Shown here: positions 35,056-48,300 of the stretch, piece by piece | How the letters are laid out: each line of letters starts with the position of its first letter | How positions within the stretch are numbered: position 1 is the stretch's first letter | Assembly (NCBI GenBank): GCA_963922205.1 | Contig: CAWUHX010000003.1 | Span: 3,079,335-3,143,334, forward strand | Direction of reading: 5' to 3' | Source: Romanomermis culicivorax | Taxonomy: Eukaryota > Nematoda > Enoplea > Mermithida > Mermithidae | DNA: 64,000 nucleotides | The notes under the pieces: generated by a model | What the model saw: the letters and a program-made list of their open reading frames with translations, nothing else | Databases searched by the model: none | What the model was told of the DNA's origin: nothing | Program-made: the position numbers and the translations under genes

Positions 35056-35695
35056 TTTCTTTTCTTTTCTTTTCTTTTCTTTTCTTTTCTTTTCTTTTCT
35101 TTTCTTTTCTTTTCTTTTCTTTTCTTTTCTTTTCTTTTCTTTTCTTTTCTTTTCTTTTCTTTTCTTTTCTTTTCTTTTCTTTTCTTTTCTTTTCTTTTCT
35201 TTTCTTTTCTTTTCTTTTCTTTTCTTTTCTTTTCTTTTCTTTTCTTTTCTTTTCTTTTCTTTTCTTTTCTTTTCTTTTCTTTTCTTTTCTTTTCTTTTCT
35301 TTTCTTTTCTTTTCTTTTCTTTTCTTTTCTTTTCTTTTCTTTTCTTTTCTTTTCTTTTCTTTTCTTTTCTTTTCTTTTCTTTTCTTTTCTTTTCTTTTCT
35401 TTTCTTTTCTTTTCTTTTCTTTTCTTTTCTTTTCTTTTCTTTTCTTTTCTTTTCTTTTCTTTTCTTTTCTTTTCTTTTCTTTTCTTTTCTTTTCTTTTCT
35501 TTTCTTTTCTTTTCTTTTCTTTTCTTTTCTTTTCTTTTCTTTTCTTTTCTTTTCTTTTCTTTTCTTTTCTTTTCTTTTCTTTTCTTTTCTTTTCTTTTCT
35601 TTTCTTTTCTTTTCTTTTCTTTTCTTTTCTTTTCTTTTCTTTTCTTTTCTTTTCTTTTCTTTTCTTTTCTTTTCTTTTCTTTTCTTTTCTTTTCT
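35056..35695. repeat. Perfect (TTTCT)n pentanucleotide array, ~128 units
   Basis: About 640 bases of uninterrupted TTTCT with no sequence variation visible. It is followed by several hundred bases of degenerate T/C-rich sequence to about 36,100, probably decayed repeat. The apparent Lys/Glu/Arg open frame across it is an artefact. Confidence 0.98.
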
Positions 35696-38164
35696 ATATT
35701 TTGTCTTGTCTTTGCTTTGTGTACACTCATTTCATTTTCTATATTATTTCTTCATTATTGCTTAATTCTTTTGCTTTGGATCTGTTTTACTTTTTCTCTT
35801 GCGATTATTTGTTCTACTTCACTTTTTCCGATTTTATCTTTCCCCTTTCATTTTATCTATGTTTGTTCCTGTCTTCTCTTTTTTTTCTCTTTCTTTGCTG
35901 GACCATTCTTCACTCTGTCTTTTTCCTTTTAATTTTTTTCATTTATCTGTTTTTTCTTTTTTCTTGTTTTTATTGTCATCTTTTTAATCATTTATTCTTT
36001 CTGTCGTTTCTCAATGTTTTATCCTCCTGATGTTTCTGTTTCTTCCTTTTTTACGCATTTCTTATTTCTTTTTCCCTTCGTTTTTTTCATGTTTTTCAAA
36101 AAAATTTTCTCAGACTGGCTTCCTCAATTTGCCTTCTTGTTTCTCTTCTCCCTTCTTTCGTTCGAATAAAATTTTCTTCCTCATTGGTTCTACTTTTTTC
36201 CCATGTTATCCGATTCAAACTTGTCCATGCAATTTTTCTCAAGCCAACGCGCCCCTTTTTTCGTCAAAATATTCTATTTTCGGGTTTCTTTCTGAAATAT
36301 GCAAATTAGGGACGCCGTTTCTTCTTCGGGTGGACAAAAACTTAAATTTAGCTTCGTTTTTAAGGGGTATTCAATGATACATACGGAAAGTATTTATCTC
36401 GACGTTCGAATGGACGGCGCCGGGCGGGCGGCCCCGGCGGTCTCTAGTCCGCCGGAGTTTGTTCGAAAAATTCCTTTCTTTTTATGCCTATTGATGATGA
36501 AGTTATGTTATAAGAAAATTTCTACCTTTAGATGAATGAGCTATTGCTTATAGAAATATGTATATTTTTCGCTTTTTGAATCTGAAATCGATACTTTTTG
36601 GTCACATATCCATAGATCTCAAAAAATTTCCGTTTTATTCTCAAGCTACAGTAATGTTTCAAGATGCGCCTTCCATATCTCCGGAGGCGGTATTCTTCAG
36701 TCACGTGACTCTTTTTATTGGTCCGTTCATTTTCTTACTGTAGCTTGCCAGCCTCGGGGCATAAAAAGCGTCGAAATGACCATCTTCTATCATTCTTATA
36801 GTGACTTTGAATTTTTACACTATATTCCCACTTCATTTGCATATTGATAATTTTCCACGTGTATGAAGAATTATGTATGTTTATCTACAGGCTAGCGAAG
36901 CCACGCTCTGTACGTTTGTTTTAGTGTAGCTTTTAATCTGTTTGGACAGCTGGTAAGCTTGATTCCACGACGCGATTGAGACAGACTTTTTTTAGGGAAG
37001 AGCTTTTGTTCACAGTTTTAAAAATGTTAGACGATCATTTTAAAACTTTATTTTTGTGTCTTTTGAGATGAAGGTTCATGAAGAAAGAAAAAAAGCTAGC
37101 AAGAGATAACAAAATAAGAAATAAAAATATAGATTTCTATTGTTCGAACGAAATAAATTAAGAAAATGTTCTACAAAATGTACTTCTGTAGCCTACTTTC
37201 GCATCTTGCTGACGTCATACTGACCAATGTCGAAGAATTTTGGAATCCTGTAGAATTTGTAATATTTTGTCCAATCGGACCATATATTGGAACAAAAGAA
37301 TTGCTCGACTTTCTGATCAGAACGTTTCGTGTTACCGACTACATTGAAACAGAGAAAAGCGTGACTATTTGTCAGCGATCAAAACTTTTTCCAAAGCGAA
37401 GAATTTTTATACAAATTTTTTTATTCCAGAATTTTCTAGAAACTGAACTTTCTATGAACATTGAACTTTCGATTTTAGAAGAATGATATTTTGATATTCT
37501 GCAGGGCATAAGTTCCGAAACGAGAACCAAAAAGTATATTTGACATCAGCAACTTGCGAAGAACATATGTTCTCAAGTCTAGAATTTTCGGGACAAACAA
37601 GAAAGAAGAAGAACAGAAAATAGAAAGCATTCAGTTCAGAAGTTGAATTATCAACAAACAAAATACTTGATGTACTCAACAGTGAAATAATACCTGAAGA
37701 ATTGCTTGCTGAAGCTATTTTCCACATCTCGCTGATGTCATACCATACTGAATCATTTTGAAAACTTTTCCATGTAGAATTAAACCATAAGTGCCTTTTA
37801 GGACCTATATATTTTCCTGTGCGCATTATAATTATGCAAATCAGTTATTCATGAATTCTCTCGCAAACTTTGAGTATCCAATTTTCGCAGAACTACAGTG
37901 AGAAATTTATATAAGGCTGGAGATGATGCGGGGCAGAAAATTAAGATTGGAGACAGCAAGTTGTCAAAAGCAGCGTAATATTTAAGTAGATATTTTGTCA
38001 TTTTGAAAAGGACTTGGAAAAAACAGGAACACAATAGGAGACATGAATCTGGAACACAAACAGATGACAAAATAGAAAAATACTATTTTTCAGAAGCTGA
38101 ACAGCGTCCAAAAATATGGCCATGAACGGATTACCGAAGCCCTTTTGCATATCTTGATGACCTA

Positions 38165-38402
38165 TAATGTCTGTTTTTCTTGAAGGGCTTCTAACCGGAA
38201 ACCAAGCACTATTTCATACTTTGAGGTTTTTGTGCTCAACCGTCTGTCAAATCGGAGTAGAAGAACATTGGGAGCTAACCCGTTGACACATTGTTTCTTG
38301 AGTGAAAAATTCTACAGCAAAAGTCTTGTATGAATGATTCTGACGACATTCAGTCCCATTTTCGTCATTTCTTAATTTAGAAGTTTTTCGCAAAAAAACT
38401 AA
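38165..38402. repeat. Copy of the TAGTYTGTTTTT MITE family
   Basis: The left end TAATGTCTGTTTTTCTTGAA and a right end near AATTTAGAAG...AAAAAAACTA carry the family's inverted termini. Internal CGACATTCAGTC and TTTTCGTCATTT correspond to conserved internal blocks of other copies. More diverged than the copies at 44.9 or 54.4 kb. Confidence 0.6.
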
Positions 38403-39478
38403 CACGAAAGTATTTTTGCAATTTTGTTACATACCATAGTTTACTGTAGCTTTTCCGGCCAACAACTTCAGCAAACAGGTTTTTCAGCACTGAAATCCGT
38501 CATGCTCGCAAGTTCTGGAGAGGATACTTTTTTCTTGAGTGAGTGCATAATATTTATGCAAATTAGTCATGGCCGAAATTCTTCGTATACCTTCTCCAGC
38601 GTATTTTCTTCAACGTGTTTATTTTTCGATGATTGATTTTTCCATTTTGTGTCGTTATCCGGTGATGAAAATTCTTTTCAGGAACTTTATAGTTTAGATA
38701 TTATTTGACAACTAATCGGTTAATATCATCCATAAATCTCATTTGAAAATTATATTGAATTAATGAGGTTCATTATGGTGATATTGACCGAACAGTTGCC
38801 CTATACCGGCCGCTTTTTCAAGTCTACTGTAGGAGGCCAGCTTATTTTGAAACATAAACCTGTCGGGTTTATTTATAAGCTTCCTATTTGCATATTTTGC
38901 TTTTGTATATAAATCTAACCTCCGCCGCCCATTGTTTGTCGCGAGTGTTGGCTTATTTAACTTTGTGCTAAGGAGAAGCAGTGTGGTGGCTGTGGGTGTC
39001 CCACGCCTCGAATTTTCAGCTTCTCATTTCTTCTATCATAAACCAGATTTGCAATTTTACGATGATGAAAAGCTTTGATGGATGCTTTTTCATCTCCAGC
39101 TTTCACTTTGTCCGTTTTGCGCAGCTTTTTGTGAAAATTTGCCAATTTTCCAAATATGCTAATCAACTAATTTTTGGCACCGGTAATATAATCTCAACCG
39201 GTGAAGTGTGAAAATGTACATTGCGTTTGTGATCACGCTTATCGGCATGAGATTAAATTAAATGTGCCCTGTGATCGTCTTTGAATAATTTTTATGTTAA
39301 TGTTGTTGTTCTATGAGAAGAATGCAGCCGTGAAAATACGATTCTCTCCGCTTCTTAGAAGATAACGTTAGGTGGAAATTCGCATCAGTCTCTATTGTTC
39401 AGTCCAAAAAATAAGTTTTGTCCAGTTTTACAGTATACTGTAGATTCATTGCTGCATCTTCAATGTTATAAATGATTA

Positions 39479-40515
39479 CGTCGCAACTTGGCGCCTGTCT
39501 TACTTTGGCGCCCATCTCACTTAAACTTTTTATATCCTAGCATAAAAGCTATGCGGTTTTATTTATGCAAATTTTACGCACAGTTGTCCTGAACCTGAAG
39601 GGTCATTTATACTTGCCTTTTCCAACGGAACGGAACAGAATGCAATCGACACAATAACGAAAAAGAAATTTTCGTTCCGTTCGGTTTGTCTGGAGGTTAC
39701 TGTTGATCATTTTCTAGAAAATTACAGTTATCCTCTCCAATCGAAAGTAGTGGATTTTCAGGCTGAACATTTCAAGCTGTTGGCGATCCGTTCCGTCGAA
39801 AAATGCAAGTATAAATGGCCTTAAGTCTGAGCCTAAGCCAACATTTCTAATGCCAAATATGTCGTCATGCTAGTCTAGAAAATGCGGAGAATTTCGCTGT
39901 TCTATTTTAAATACTTTCTTACTAACAACATGTTAAGTACTTATGAGGATAGTCATTAAGTTGAATAGAATTCAATGCGAAAATAGAATAATGTGGTGGT
40001 AATCACCTCTTAGAATGATTGTTGAAATAGGTGAGTAAGATGTGGCGCTAAGGTGGAAGGAAGGCACTCGAAGCTTTTTGTTAATGTTTGTTTTGATATT
40101 TTTGTGGTGATTGTTTCGACTACTGTAGCTGGAAATCAATACAGCTTTTAAGCTGCAGTTGATTAACCCATTCAAGCATGAAAACTGTTACTGGAATTAA
40201 AATTATTTTACTGTACTTCTTTATCTTGGATTTCTTCGTTTTTTTTCGTTTCATTTCGGTTTTTAAATCTAACCTTGTTTGATTGTGTTTTTATCGTTCT
40301 TTTGCTTCTTGTTCGGAGCCAGTTTTTCAAGAAGACTTAATCTGTGATTGTGTCCGAGCTTGGCGTCTACCCTAACTTGGCGTCCGTCCTAACTTAGCGT
40401 CCCTCTTGACTTGGCGTCCGTCCTAACTTAGCGTATTAGTCCCATGTTGGCGTCCATTTTATGTCCTAACTTGGCGTCTGTCCTAACTTGGCGTTTATCT
40501 CAACCTGGCGTATTA
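39479..40515. repeat. 17-bp repeat arrays (ACTTGGCGTCC type)
   Basis: The main array at about 40,355-40,515 has about nine 17-base units: GTCCGAGCTTGGCGTCT, ACCCTAACTTGGCGTCC, GTCCTAACTTAGCGTCC, CTCTTGACTTGGCGTCC and further copies, with one insertion. Two more units (GTCGCAACTTGGCGCCT, GTCTTACTTTGGCGCCC) lie at 39,480-39,515 in the same orientation. A weak inverted unit may exist near 40,036 (TGGCGCTAAGGTGGAAGG). Boundaries of a single element are not established. Confidence 0.65.
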
Positions 40516-42370
40516 TATGCTTTGGATCAAAATGAACCAAAATTCACTTTTAATTCATTATTGAAAAACATGCATTTATGAGTAATACACATCAACATTA
40601 CAGTTGTAGGAGTTCTTCAATATACATCAATTTTATTCATACTTTTCTATATATAGAAAACAATTTTCCAATAAAGAAAGCACATAGTTTCACGAAGAAA
40701 CATTGCATTTTTGCATGCAAACTCGTAGGTTCCCTGAATTTCGAAAACTGAATAAATTATCTATGTTCTCAAAATCTAACAGACTTCCCGTAAAAATGTT
40801 CATTTGAATTTGAGTTTTTAAGTATAGTTAATCCATTGCGCTGTTCTCTAAAATACGGGTGATTTTGAAGAAGCAAAGAGAATCGAGAGAAGCGAAGAGA
40901 TCGCCCGATAAATCGTTGCAATCCATTCGCATTTTCTTCTTACTTCTTTCTTTTTTCCTCATTTCTCATAATTATTTTCATTCATTTTTTATTTATTCGT
41001 TTAAACATTTTTTTGAAGAGTATGTAAAGGGGGAGGGCCCGAACAAGACAGAATAGAGGACAGAATAAAGGAAGGGACGACATGACTCGACAACAAATTC
41101 AAAATAATTTCGTGATAAACTAGGGATCAACTCTCAGCTCCATAATCCCAGAGTTCTGAGCTGCTTTGCTGCTCCGTTGCTCTGGTAGAGCAGCTATGGA
41201 TAAAGGTGATCTGGAGCTGCGTAAATTTTTGTCAGTCAGTTTACTGTAGTTTACATAGCTGAAAGAAATGCGACAAATAAGTTCCTTGGTTAATTATGGT
41301 TGATTTTTCTGACTCCTGTCTTGCTACTTAATTCCCTTGTTATTCCTATGGTGCTTGGTTGGATAGGGCCGCGGCTCCACTTGATTCTCCAGTATGGTAG
41401 CTGATTTTTCCCATTCATCTTTTTGTCTGTTTCCGTTTCTCATTTCTTCCTCTTTGTATTTTCTTTTCCAGTTTCTCTATTACTCTCTTTTATTCATTTT
41501 GCATCTGGTTAGTAGGGTGATAAGTACGATGAAAAAATCTGGTTAGTAGGGTGACAAGTGCGATGAAAAAGTTTCAACGCAAAAACCTTTATGGAATTCT
41601 TCACGATTCTGTGAAAAATTGTATATACTCGAAAGAAAAATTATGTAGAGGAAAGCGTGGAGAATCGGAGCTGAAAATTTCAGTTTATCAAGTTCAGAGA
41701 AGAAAAACTGTTCCAGCGCGGCTTTTCAATTGTTCGAAAGGGGCATTCCTTAAGCATATATTTTCAAAACCGCGATTTCCACTTTTTCCGTTAAAACCAA
41801 TAAAACATTTTTTATCTCCCTAAACAACATTCCCACGCGCGGAATTTTGTATACTGTAGATAAGTTTACTTACCACCGGTCGTTTTATCTTCACGATCAG
41901 CTAAAAGCTAGTTTATGAAATTGAGCAACAAAAAAAGTTGGATCATTGTTCATTTGCTTACTTTTTTCCATATTTCCGAAATCGCGTTTTTCAAATTTCC
42001 GTTTTTGCGGATCCCATTTTTGACGTCAGCGAAATTGTAAAATGATTAAAAAAATCTCAGATTCGGCATTTAGAAATGAGCAATTCCGTTTTCATGAGGA
42101 GCATTTTAACACATTCTCCGCCTTATCATCTATTTCGCACCCTTTTTGTTTTTTGATTTTTTTCGTATATTACAGTTTGGCTCTGTAAATGTTTTCTATT
42201 TATTTTATTGCGTTCTCTCCACTGTTCTACTTCATTTTCATTCTTTCTTCATTTCTTTCATCAATTGTCGATTTCCGTCACTTCCACAATTCAATTTTTC
42301 TCAAAATTTTGAATTTTATTACGAGAGAAAAGACGGAAAGTAAACATGTTGTCGACGTAGACTAATTTCT

Positions 42371-45300
42371 TCAACATTCTACATGGCAAAAACGAATAAA
42401 ACTGTCGTTGATGGAGGCCAAAAAACTGTGGAAAGCTTGAACGGCGTCCAAAACTTTGTGTCGTTTTTCGTCCTGAAAAAAAGAAAAGAATATTTTTCTT
42501 GACCCATCAGTTCTTACGCTTTTGTTCTCTTTATTATTTCGTCGTTTTTTCTCGATTCAAATTTTTAACGTGCGGAGCAAAAAAATCTTACTGTAATCGT
42601 CGCCAATTGATCGCAAGCTGCTTCGACAGCTGTATCGTCAGCTATAAACGCGAACGGATGTTCTTCTTCGCCTTGGTCCTTGATGCAAGCGTCGACGGCG
42701 TTGCGCAACTTCGTGCGCCAGTTGCCCATTCTGAAAAAGAAAATTTAAACGAAAATTATTGCAAGTTTTCGGAATAAATTTTTTTCTACGACTACTGGTC
42801 AAAAAATATAAACAGCTTTTTTGGATATTGTTTAAAATCGACGATAATACAGCGCAATTTTAAGAGTTAAGATTTACTGTAATTTGTGATAATTGAGAGC
42901 AATAATCAAAGAAGCTAATTGAAACATGGAAAGCTCGTGGTGAAAGTTCGTATGAATTTCGTGCTAGAATGAACGTAATGCAAATTTCGGGAACCGTAAA
43001 AGTTTTTTCTCACGATTACTTGGCCAAAAATGCTGAAGCTTTTCCGGATGTTGTTTTTCGGAAATTGATAATCCAATGAAATTTCAAAATTTACTGTAAT
43101 TTCTGATGATTTTGAGTTATGACCAAAGTCACTGAAAAGTGGAAACTTTTCAATAAATTTTAGATTAAAAATTATGCATGCGACGATATTCATTTGAAAT
43201 CTTTGAGGTTGTACCTAAAAAGGTTTTTGTACGTTTTTTCTTGAAATCGATAATCAAACGCAATTTTAAAAAACTTATATTCGCTGTAATTTGTGATAAT
43301 TGAGATTAATTGATTAATTATCAAAAATTCAATTAACCATTAAAAAAGTTCAATGAAGGTTCACGTGCATATTGACTTTGAATGCAAATTGTTGGAACTG
43401 TAATTTTTTTCTACGATCACGTCGCGAAATTTAACAGCGGCCGGTTTCATCAAAGCGACTTAAGCTCCAGCTGAGCTGCAGCTTAACTCTATATGTTATA
43501 CCATTCTCGTTAAACTGCAGCTCAGCTGTAGCTTAACTCGTACACAAAACATGTCGAGAAAGTTAAGCTACAGCTGAGTTGCACCTTAACGGCAATGCTA
43601 TAACATTATAAAGTTAAGCTACAGCTCAAGCTGCAGCTTAACTTTTTCGATATGTTTTGTGTAGGAGTTAAGCTGCAGCTGAGCTGCACCTTAAATTTTC
43701 TATGAAGAAAATGTTTCCATAGCGCATTGCCCGGATTTTATCCGAAAACTTTTCGTTCGATTATCGATTTTTTTCACAGTCATTAGTAGTAGTTTATCGA
43801 CTGAAAAAATTTCGCTATTTTTTGGAAAATTGTCGGTAGCTTGTGTTAGCAATTTTGGAAGTTTGTCAAACTATAAATCGCTAGAGTTTCAGATATGGCA
43901 GGTGGTGGCGGTCCGCCTTTCGTGGCTGACGCCCACTTCTTTTGATCATGCGTCGCTTTTTTAGCCGCACTTTTCAAATTGGACAATTTTTTAGCCGAGT
44001 CTTTGACGTGGAAACGCCGCATTTAATGAGGAAGTAATTTCTTCCCAAGCACACGTTTTGCGTTTTTTAACTAGCTTCCAAAACTGATCCATGTGATAAA
44101 TATAATTCGCTCAACAATTTGGTTTGCGGATCAGTCCAGTTACAAACTCGTTTTTTTCTGCATCGGAAGACATAACATTAGGATGGAAAATATTGCAGAC
44201 CGAAAAAATCACCACAACACAGGTGACCAAAAGACGAACGAACTAACGTAGTGTAAAAAAGCTCATCCGCGAGTTGCCAGTATCGGCGAAGTTCGAACAA
44301 AAAACGAAATTTTTTCTAGTCAATTGAAAAAATAGATAATCGAACGAAAAGTTTTCGGGTAAAATCCGCGCAATGCGCCATGGAAACATTTCTTTATTCG
44401 AAAAGTTAAGGTGCAGCTCAGCAGCAGCTTATCTCGTATTCAAAGCATATCGGGAAAGTTAAGCTGCAGCTTGCTTAAATCGCTTTGATGAAACCGGCCC
44501 CAATATTCAAAATTTTTTCCGAACGCTTTGTCTTGAAAGACAATCTGAAGCAATTATTCTGAGAACTACGATCTGCACTTCTCCAAATGCTTCTAAATCA
44601 TTAAAGTTGCAAGATTCCGCATTTCAACAGTTTTCTGTCAAATCACGTTAAAACCTTAAATTTCGGACTATACCCAGGGAACCGTTAACAATTTTTCGAA
44701 TTAAAAATATAACTGCATGTAAAAGCTTCGTGTAAATCATTTTGACGACAATGATGATTCTTGTCACTTTTCAATTTAGAAGCAGTTTAAAAAAACAAAC
44801 CGTAACATTTGTTGTAGTTTGTGATAATTGAGAGCAACATTTATAATCAAAAAAATCACTGAACCAATTAAAAATATTTATAGTCTGTTTTTCTTGAAAT
44901 GCTTCTAAATTATAAAAGTGGAAAGCAAGTACTATTTCAGATTTTTACAATTTTCAGCTAAACTATTCATCACGTAAGATTGAAAATTTGTGAACTTATT
45001 CAATCAACTTTTAACAATTTTTAGAGCGAAAAATCTTATTGTGAAAGCCTTGTGAACGCGATTTTGATAGCATAGTTGATTTTTGTCCTTTTTCAATTTA
45101 GAAGCATTTTATAAAAAACAAACTATAGTGAAGTTCGTATGCACAACAGAGCTCAATTTCACATGGAAATCGTACGAATCAGCCGCAATTTGAAAGAAAT
45201 TTACCCTTTATTCAAAATTGTAACGCAAAAATCTCGATCAACGAATTTTTGGGTCATCGAACGTAATTTAACAAAATTGAAGTGCCATTTGTCGCGTAGC

Positions 45301-48300
45301 TCGTTGACGCAAGTGCACGACGATCTTTTCAAATCATTGCGGTACTGTAGGCAAGCGGGCTTCATACTGTTAAAATATCATACCATGTGAGAGCGTTACA
45401 AAAAGGAATAGGTCACTAAAACTCTTTCAGACATGCATATTTTGTGTAAAAATATGATCACGTGATCTGGAGTCCCACAATTTCATGCTTACCCTGATGA
45501 GCAAACACTCACTGCGTCGCAATGCTTCCTAAAAAATTTGTTCGATTTGACATTAAACAGGTTTTCCGAATAGTGAGCCTTTTTTGACGAATCCTGATGG
45601 CATTCGTGGAGCTTGTTGTGCACCATGGCTCGGTACACGGTGGTTTTAAGTCTGAAAACGTACTTTAATTAGTTTGAATGTGAGGGAAGCAAAATTTAAT
45701 AACAAGAAAAAGTTTTTCTGGTTTAAAGTGGATATTCGATAGTCCATTAGATTTCATCAGATTATGGTCAGAGTGACCGTTTGACGAAATCAAATTCCCA
45801 GTTTTTTCCGGTTAATCAAACACTCAAAAGCATATCCTTACTTCTTAATATCAAATTTGACTCAAAAATAATCTAAAATGCTTTAAAAAACATATTTTGT
45901 CGGTTTGCAATGGTACTGCCATTGTTTTTAGCTGAAAAATACTGTTTTTCGCAAGAAACATTGCCATTTGGCACAGGATTTTTTTTCGCACAGTGCGGAC
46001 CTTTTTTGGGCAGTGCGGAAAAACTTTTGGGCATTTTCCGCACAGAACGGACATTTTTTCGGGCGTTTCTACTGCTGGCATTGATGAAAAGGTGCATTTT
46101 GGTACAATTTAGATGGTTAAAATCTCAAATTTTTCCGGCGCTCCGCGCCGGCAAAGAAAATAATTTATAATATTAACTACAATTTAGCTGAAGCGCAGCC
46201 AAAAAAAAGTTTACTTTGATTTCTCGGTTATGCTTGATTGTTTGCGTCAATCTTCTATGTCTCTGCTAGAGTGAGTAAAACTCGTCAATTTAGTGTAAAT
46301 TGGAATTTTTATATGAATTGGTTGATTTTTTCCACATTTCCCCACACATTTATTTAATACCATCATTTTTCTTGGAAAAATCTTAACCGAAAGTATTACA
46401 AATTACCTCTAGAATACATTTTCCAACATTTCAGTAGCTCCTTTGTTCAAAAATTCTCTGGTGTGACGCGACGGAAGTTAAGCGTGCATGGTTTTCATGA
46501 TTTGAACTTCCTCATCTCATTCATCAATTGGTAATCTTCAGTATTTCATTCGGATTTTGTTGAAAATTGAGATTTTATATTGATCTTCATGAATTCTTTC
46601 TCATGTTTTCTGAACTTTGTGAACACAAATTTTGTCATTGTGAAACTACACGATTTTCGACTGAAAACGCAAATTTTTTATTTTAGATATAAGGGTTGAA
46701 AAGACTCATTTTGCAGCATTCTATAATATCAAAAACTAGAAATTGAATCAATTGAAAAATCAATTGAAATCTAAAAATCTTCGGCTCTAATCACAGAAAT
46801 GACAGCAGCAACTATTAATTTTGCTCAATCAATCTAAAATAATGTTTTTGAGCTAGAAAAACAGATACTTTATTTGATTTTCTTAGCAATCCATAATTTT
46901 CGCTCATTTCAAACATTTTTCAAATGATTTAAACTTCGAGCGGAAAAATTTTCTTGTGCGGAAAAAATTTTGGGTCATTTCCGCACGGTGCGGATGAAGA
47001 CGTGCGGAAAAAACCCTGATTTGGCAAAAATAGTCGAAACCCTTTTAATCATTTTTTTCTGCATGCGTCCGCCTGCGGGTTGCGGAAACGAGTCAAAATT
47101 CTTTTTGCACAAAAAATTTTTCCGGTTCCAAGTTAAAATTATGTAAAAATGGGCGAAAATTGTAGATTCCCGAGGAAATCTTCAAATGTTGTACCTATTT
47201 TTCTAACAGTGACATTCTTCAGAATTATTGAGTGAAAAAGTAATTGCAACTGTCATTTCTGTGATCCAGGCTTTTTGGTTCCAAAATCACGAGCCAAACA
47301 GCTCATCTTAGGCCAAAATTTTTGGAGCCAAATTTAAATGTTAGAATTCAAAATGAAAGAAAACCGAAGTGTAGGCTTTTAACTCACCGTTGAATGTAAT
47401 AATTGTATGGATATTAAATCAGTTGGCACGTACTCAAAAAATGACTGTTCAAAACTTTATTTCCAACCAGAGTTTTTTGTATAAGCCTCTTTGTACCAAT
47501 ACAAAGATCGATCGAAAAATAGATTGTGTCTCTTTACAGCCACCGTCCCACAATAGCCACCGTCCCACTATAGCCACCGTCTCACTATAGCCATTATGTC
47601 GCTATAGCCACCAAATTATGTACAGATATCCCACTATAGCCACCAATCAAACAACATGTGAATGTCGCATTATAGCCACTGTCTCACGGTAGCCGTTAAA
47701 AATTATTCCAAAAATAAAAGGTTAATATTTGGTTTTTCAATATTTTTATCAATGCTAATTTGCTAATTGGAGGTAATATTTAATTGGTGACCCTACTTGT
47801 ACGAATATGTAATGGTATTTTCTTGTTTGTTTTTGTTATTAATAAAATAAGAGTTTAGCATGTTGACAAGTTTCTATATCACCCTCTTGCTGAAATCTCC
47901 CACTTTTGTGTTAGTCTCTATTAAAAACTGCAAATACAGGCATCTAAATACATGACAGTATTCAAGAATTCTCATATAGTCCTTTAGGCTTTTACCTAAT
48001 TGATATTTGTCTCTTTTAACAATAAAAGGAAATTAAAGTAGCACACACAGGCATGGTTGTCTATTATTTTCTAATGCGTTTTTTGTGTTAGCCGGTGGTT
48101 CAGGGTCTGATAAAGAAGAGTGCCCACCACAGATATAGGCAGCTCCAGAAATCGCGAGGTATTAGGCAGGTGGGGTGTAAAACTCGGCTCTTCATTCAGG
48201 AAACATACTTGCTCTGAAGGAGGGTTTTTTGAACGTCCTTATGGTCTGCGTCGTTTTGGACGCAAACTGAGACTTCCTTCAAAAGTTGGCCAAAATACCT

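Larger units (their letters stand above)
35696..42370. other. Gene-free interval between the Ly6 gene and the cysteine-rich gene
   Basis: Starts with pyrimidine-rich decay of the TTTCT array. It contains an isolated GC-rich palindrome near 36,438, a MITE copy at 38,165-38,402, 17-bp repeats at 39.5 and 40.4 kb, and a 34-bp tandem duplication around 41,503-41,570. Longest non-repetitive frames are 90-125 codons without recognisable motifs. On the minus strand, AATAAA at 42,204-42,199 probably ends the cysteine-rich gene. Confidence 0.5.

Noticed and set aside
34963-35730. 255-codon Lys/Glu/Arg open frame
   Set aside because: It is the translation of the perfect TTTCT array; a 5-bp repeat without stops always gives long frames.
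35701-36377. Phe/Leu/Ser-rich frames of 60-115 codons that look like membrane proteins
   Set aside because: They follow from T/C-rich degenerate sequence next to the TTTCT array; overlapping in all frames, no start context or splice structure.
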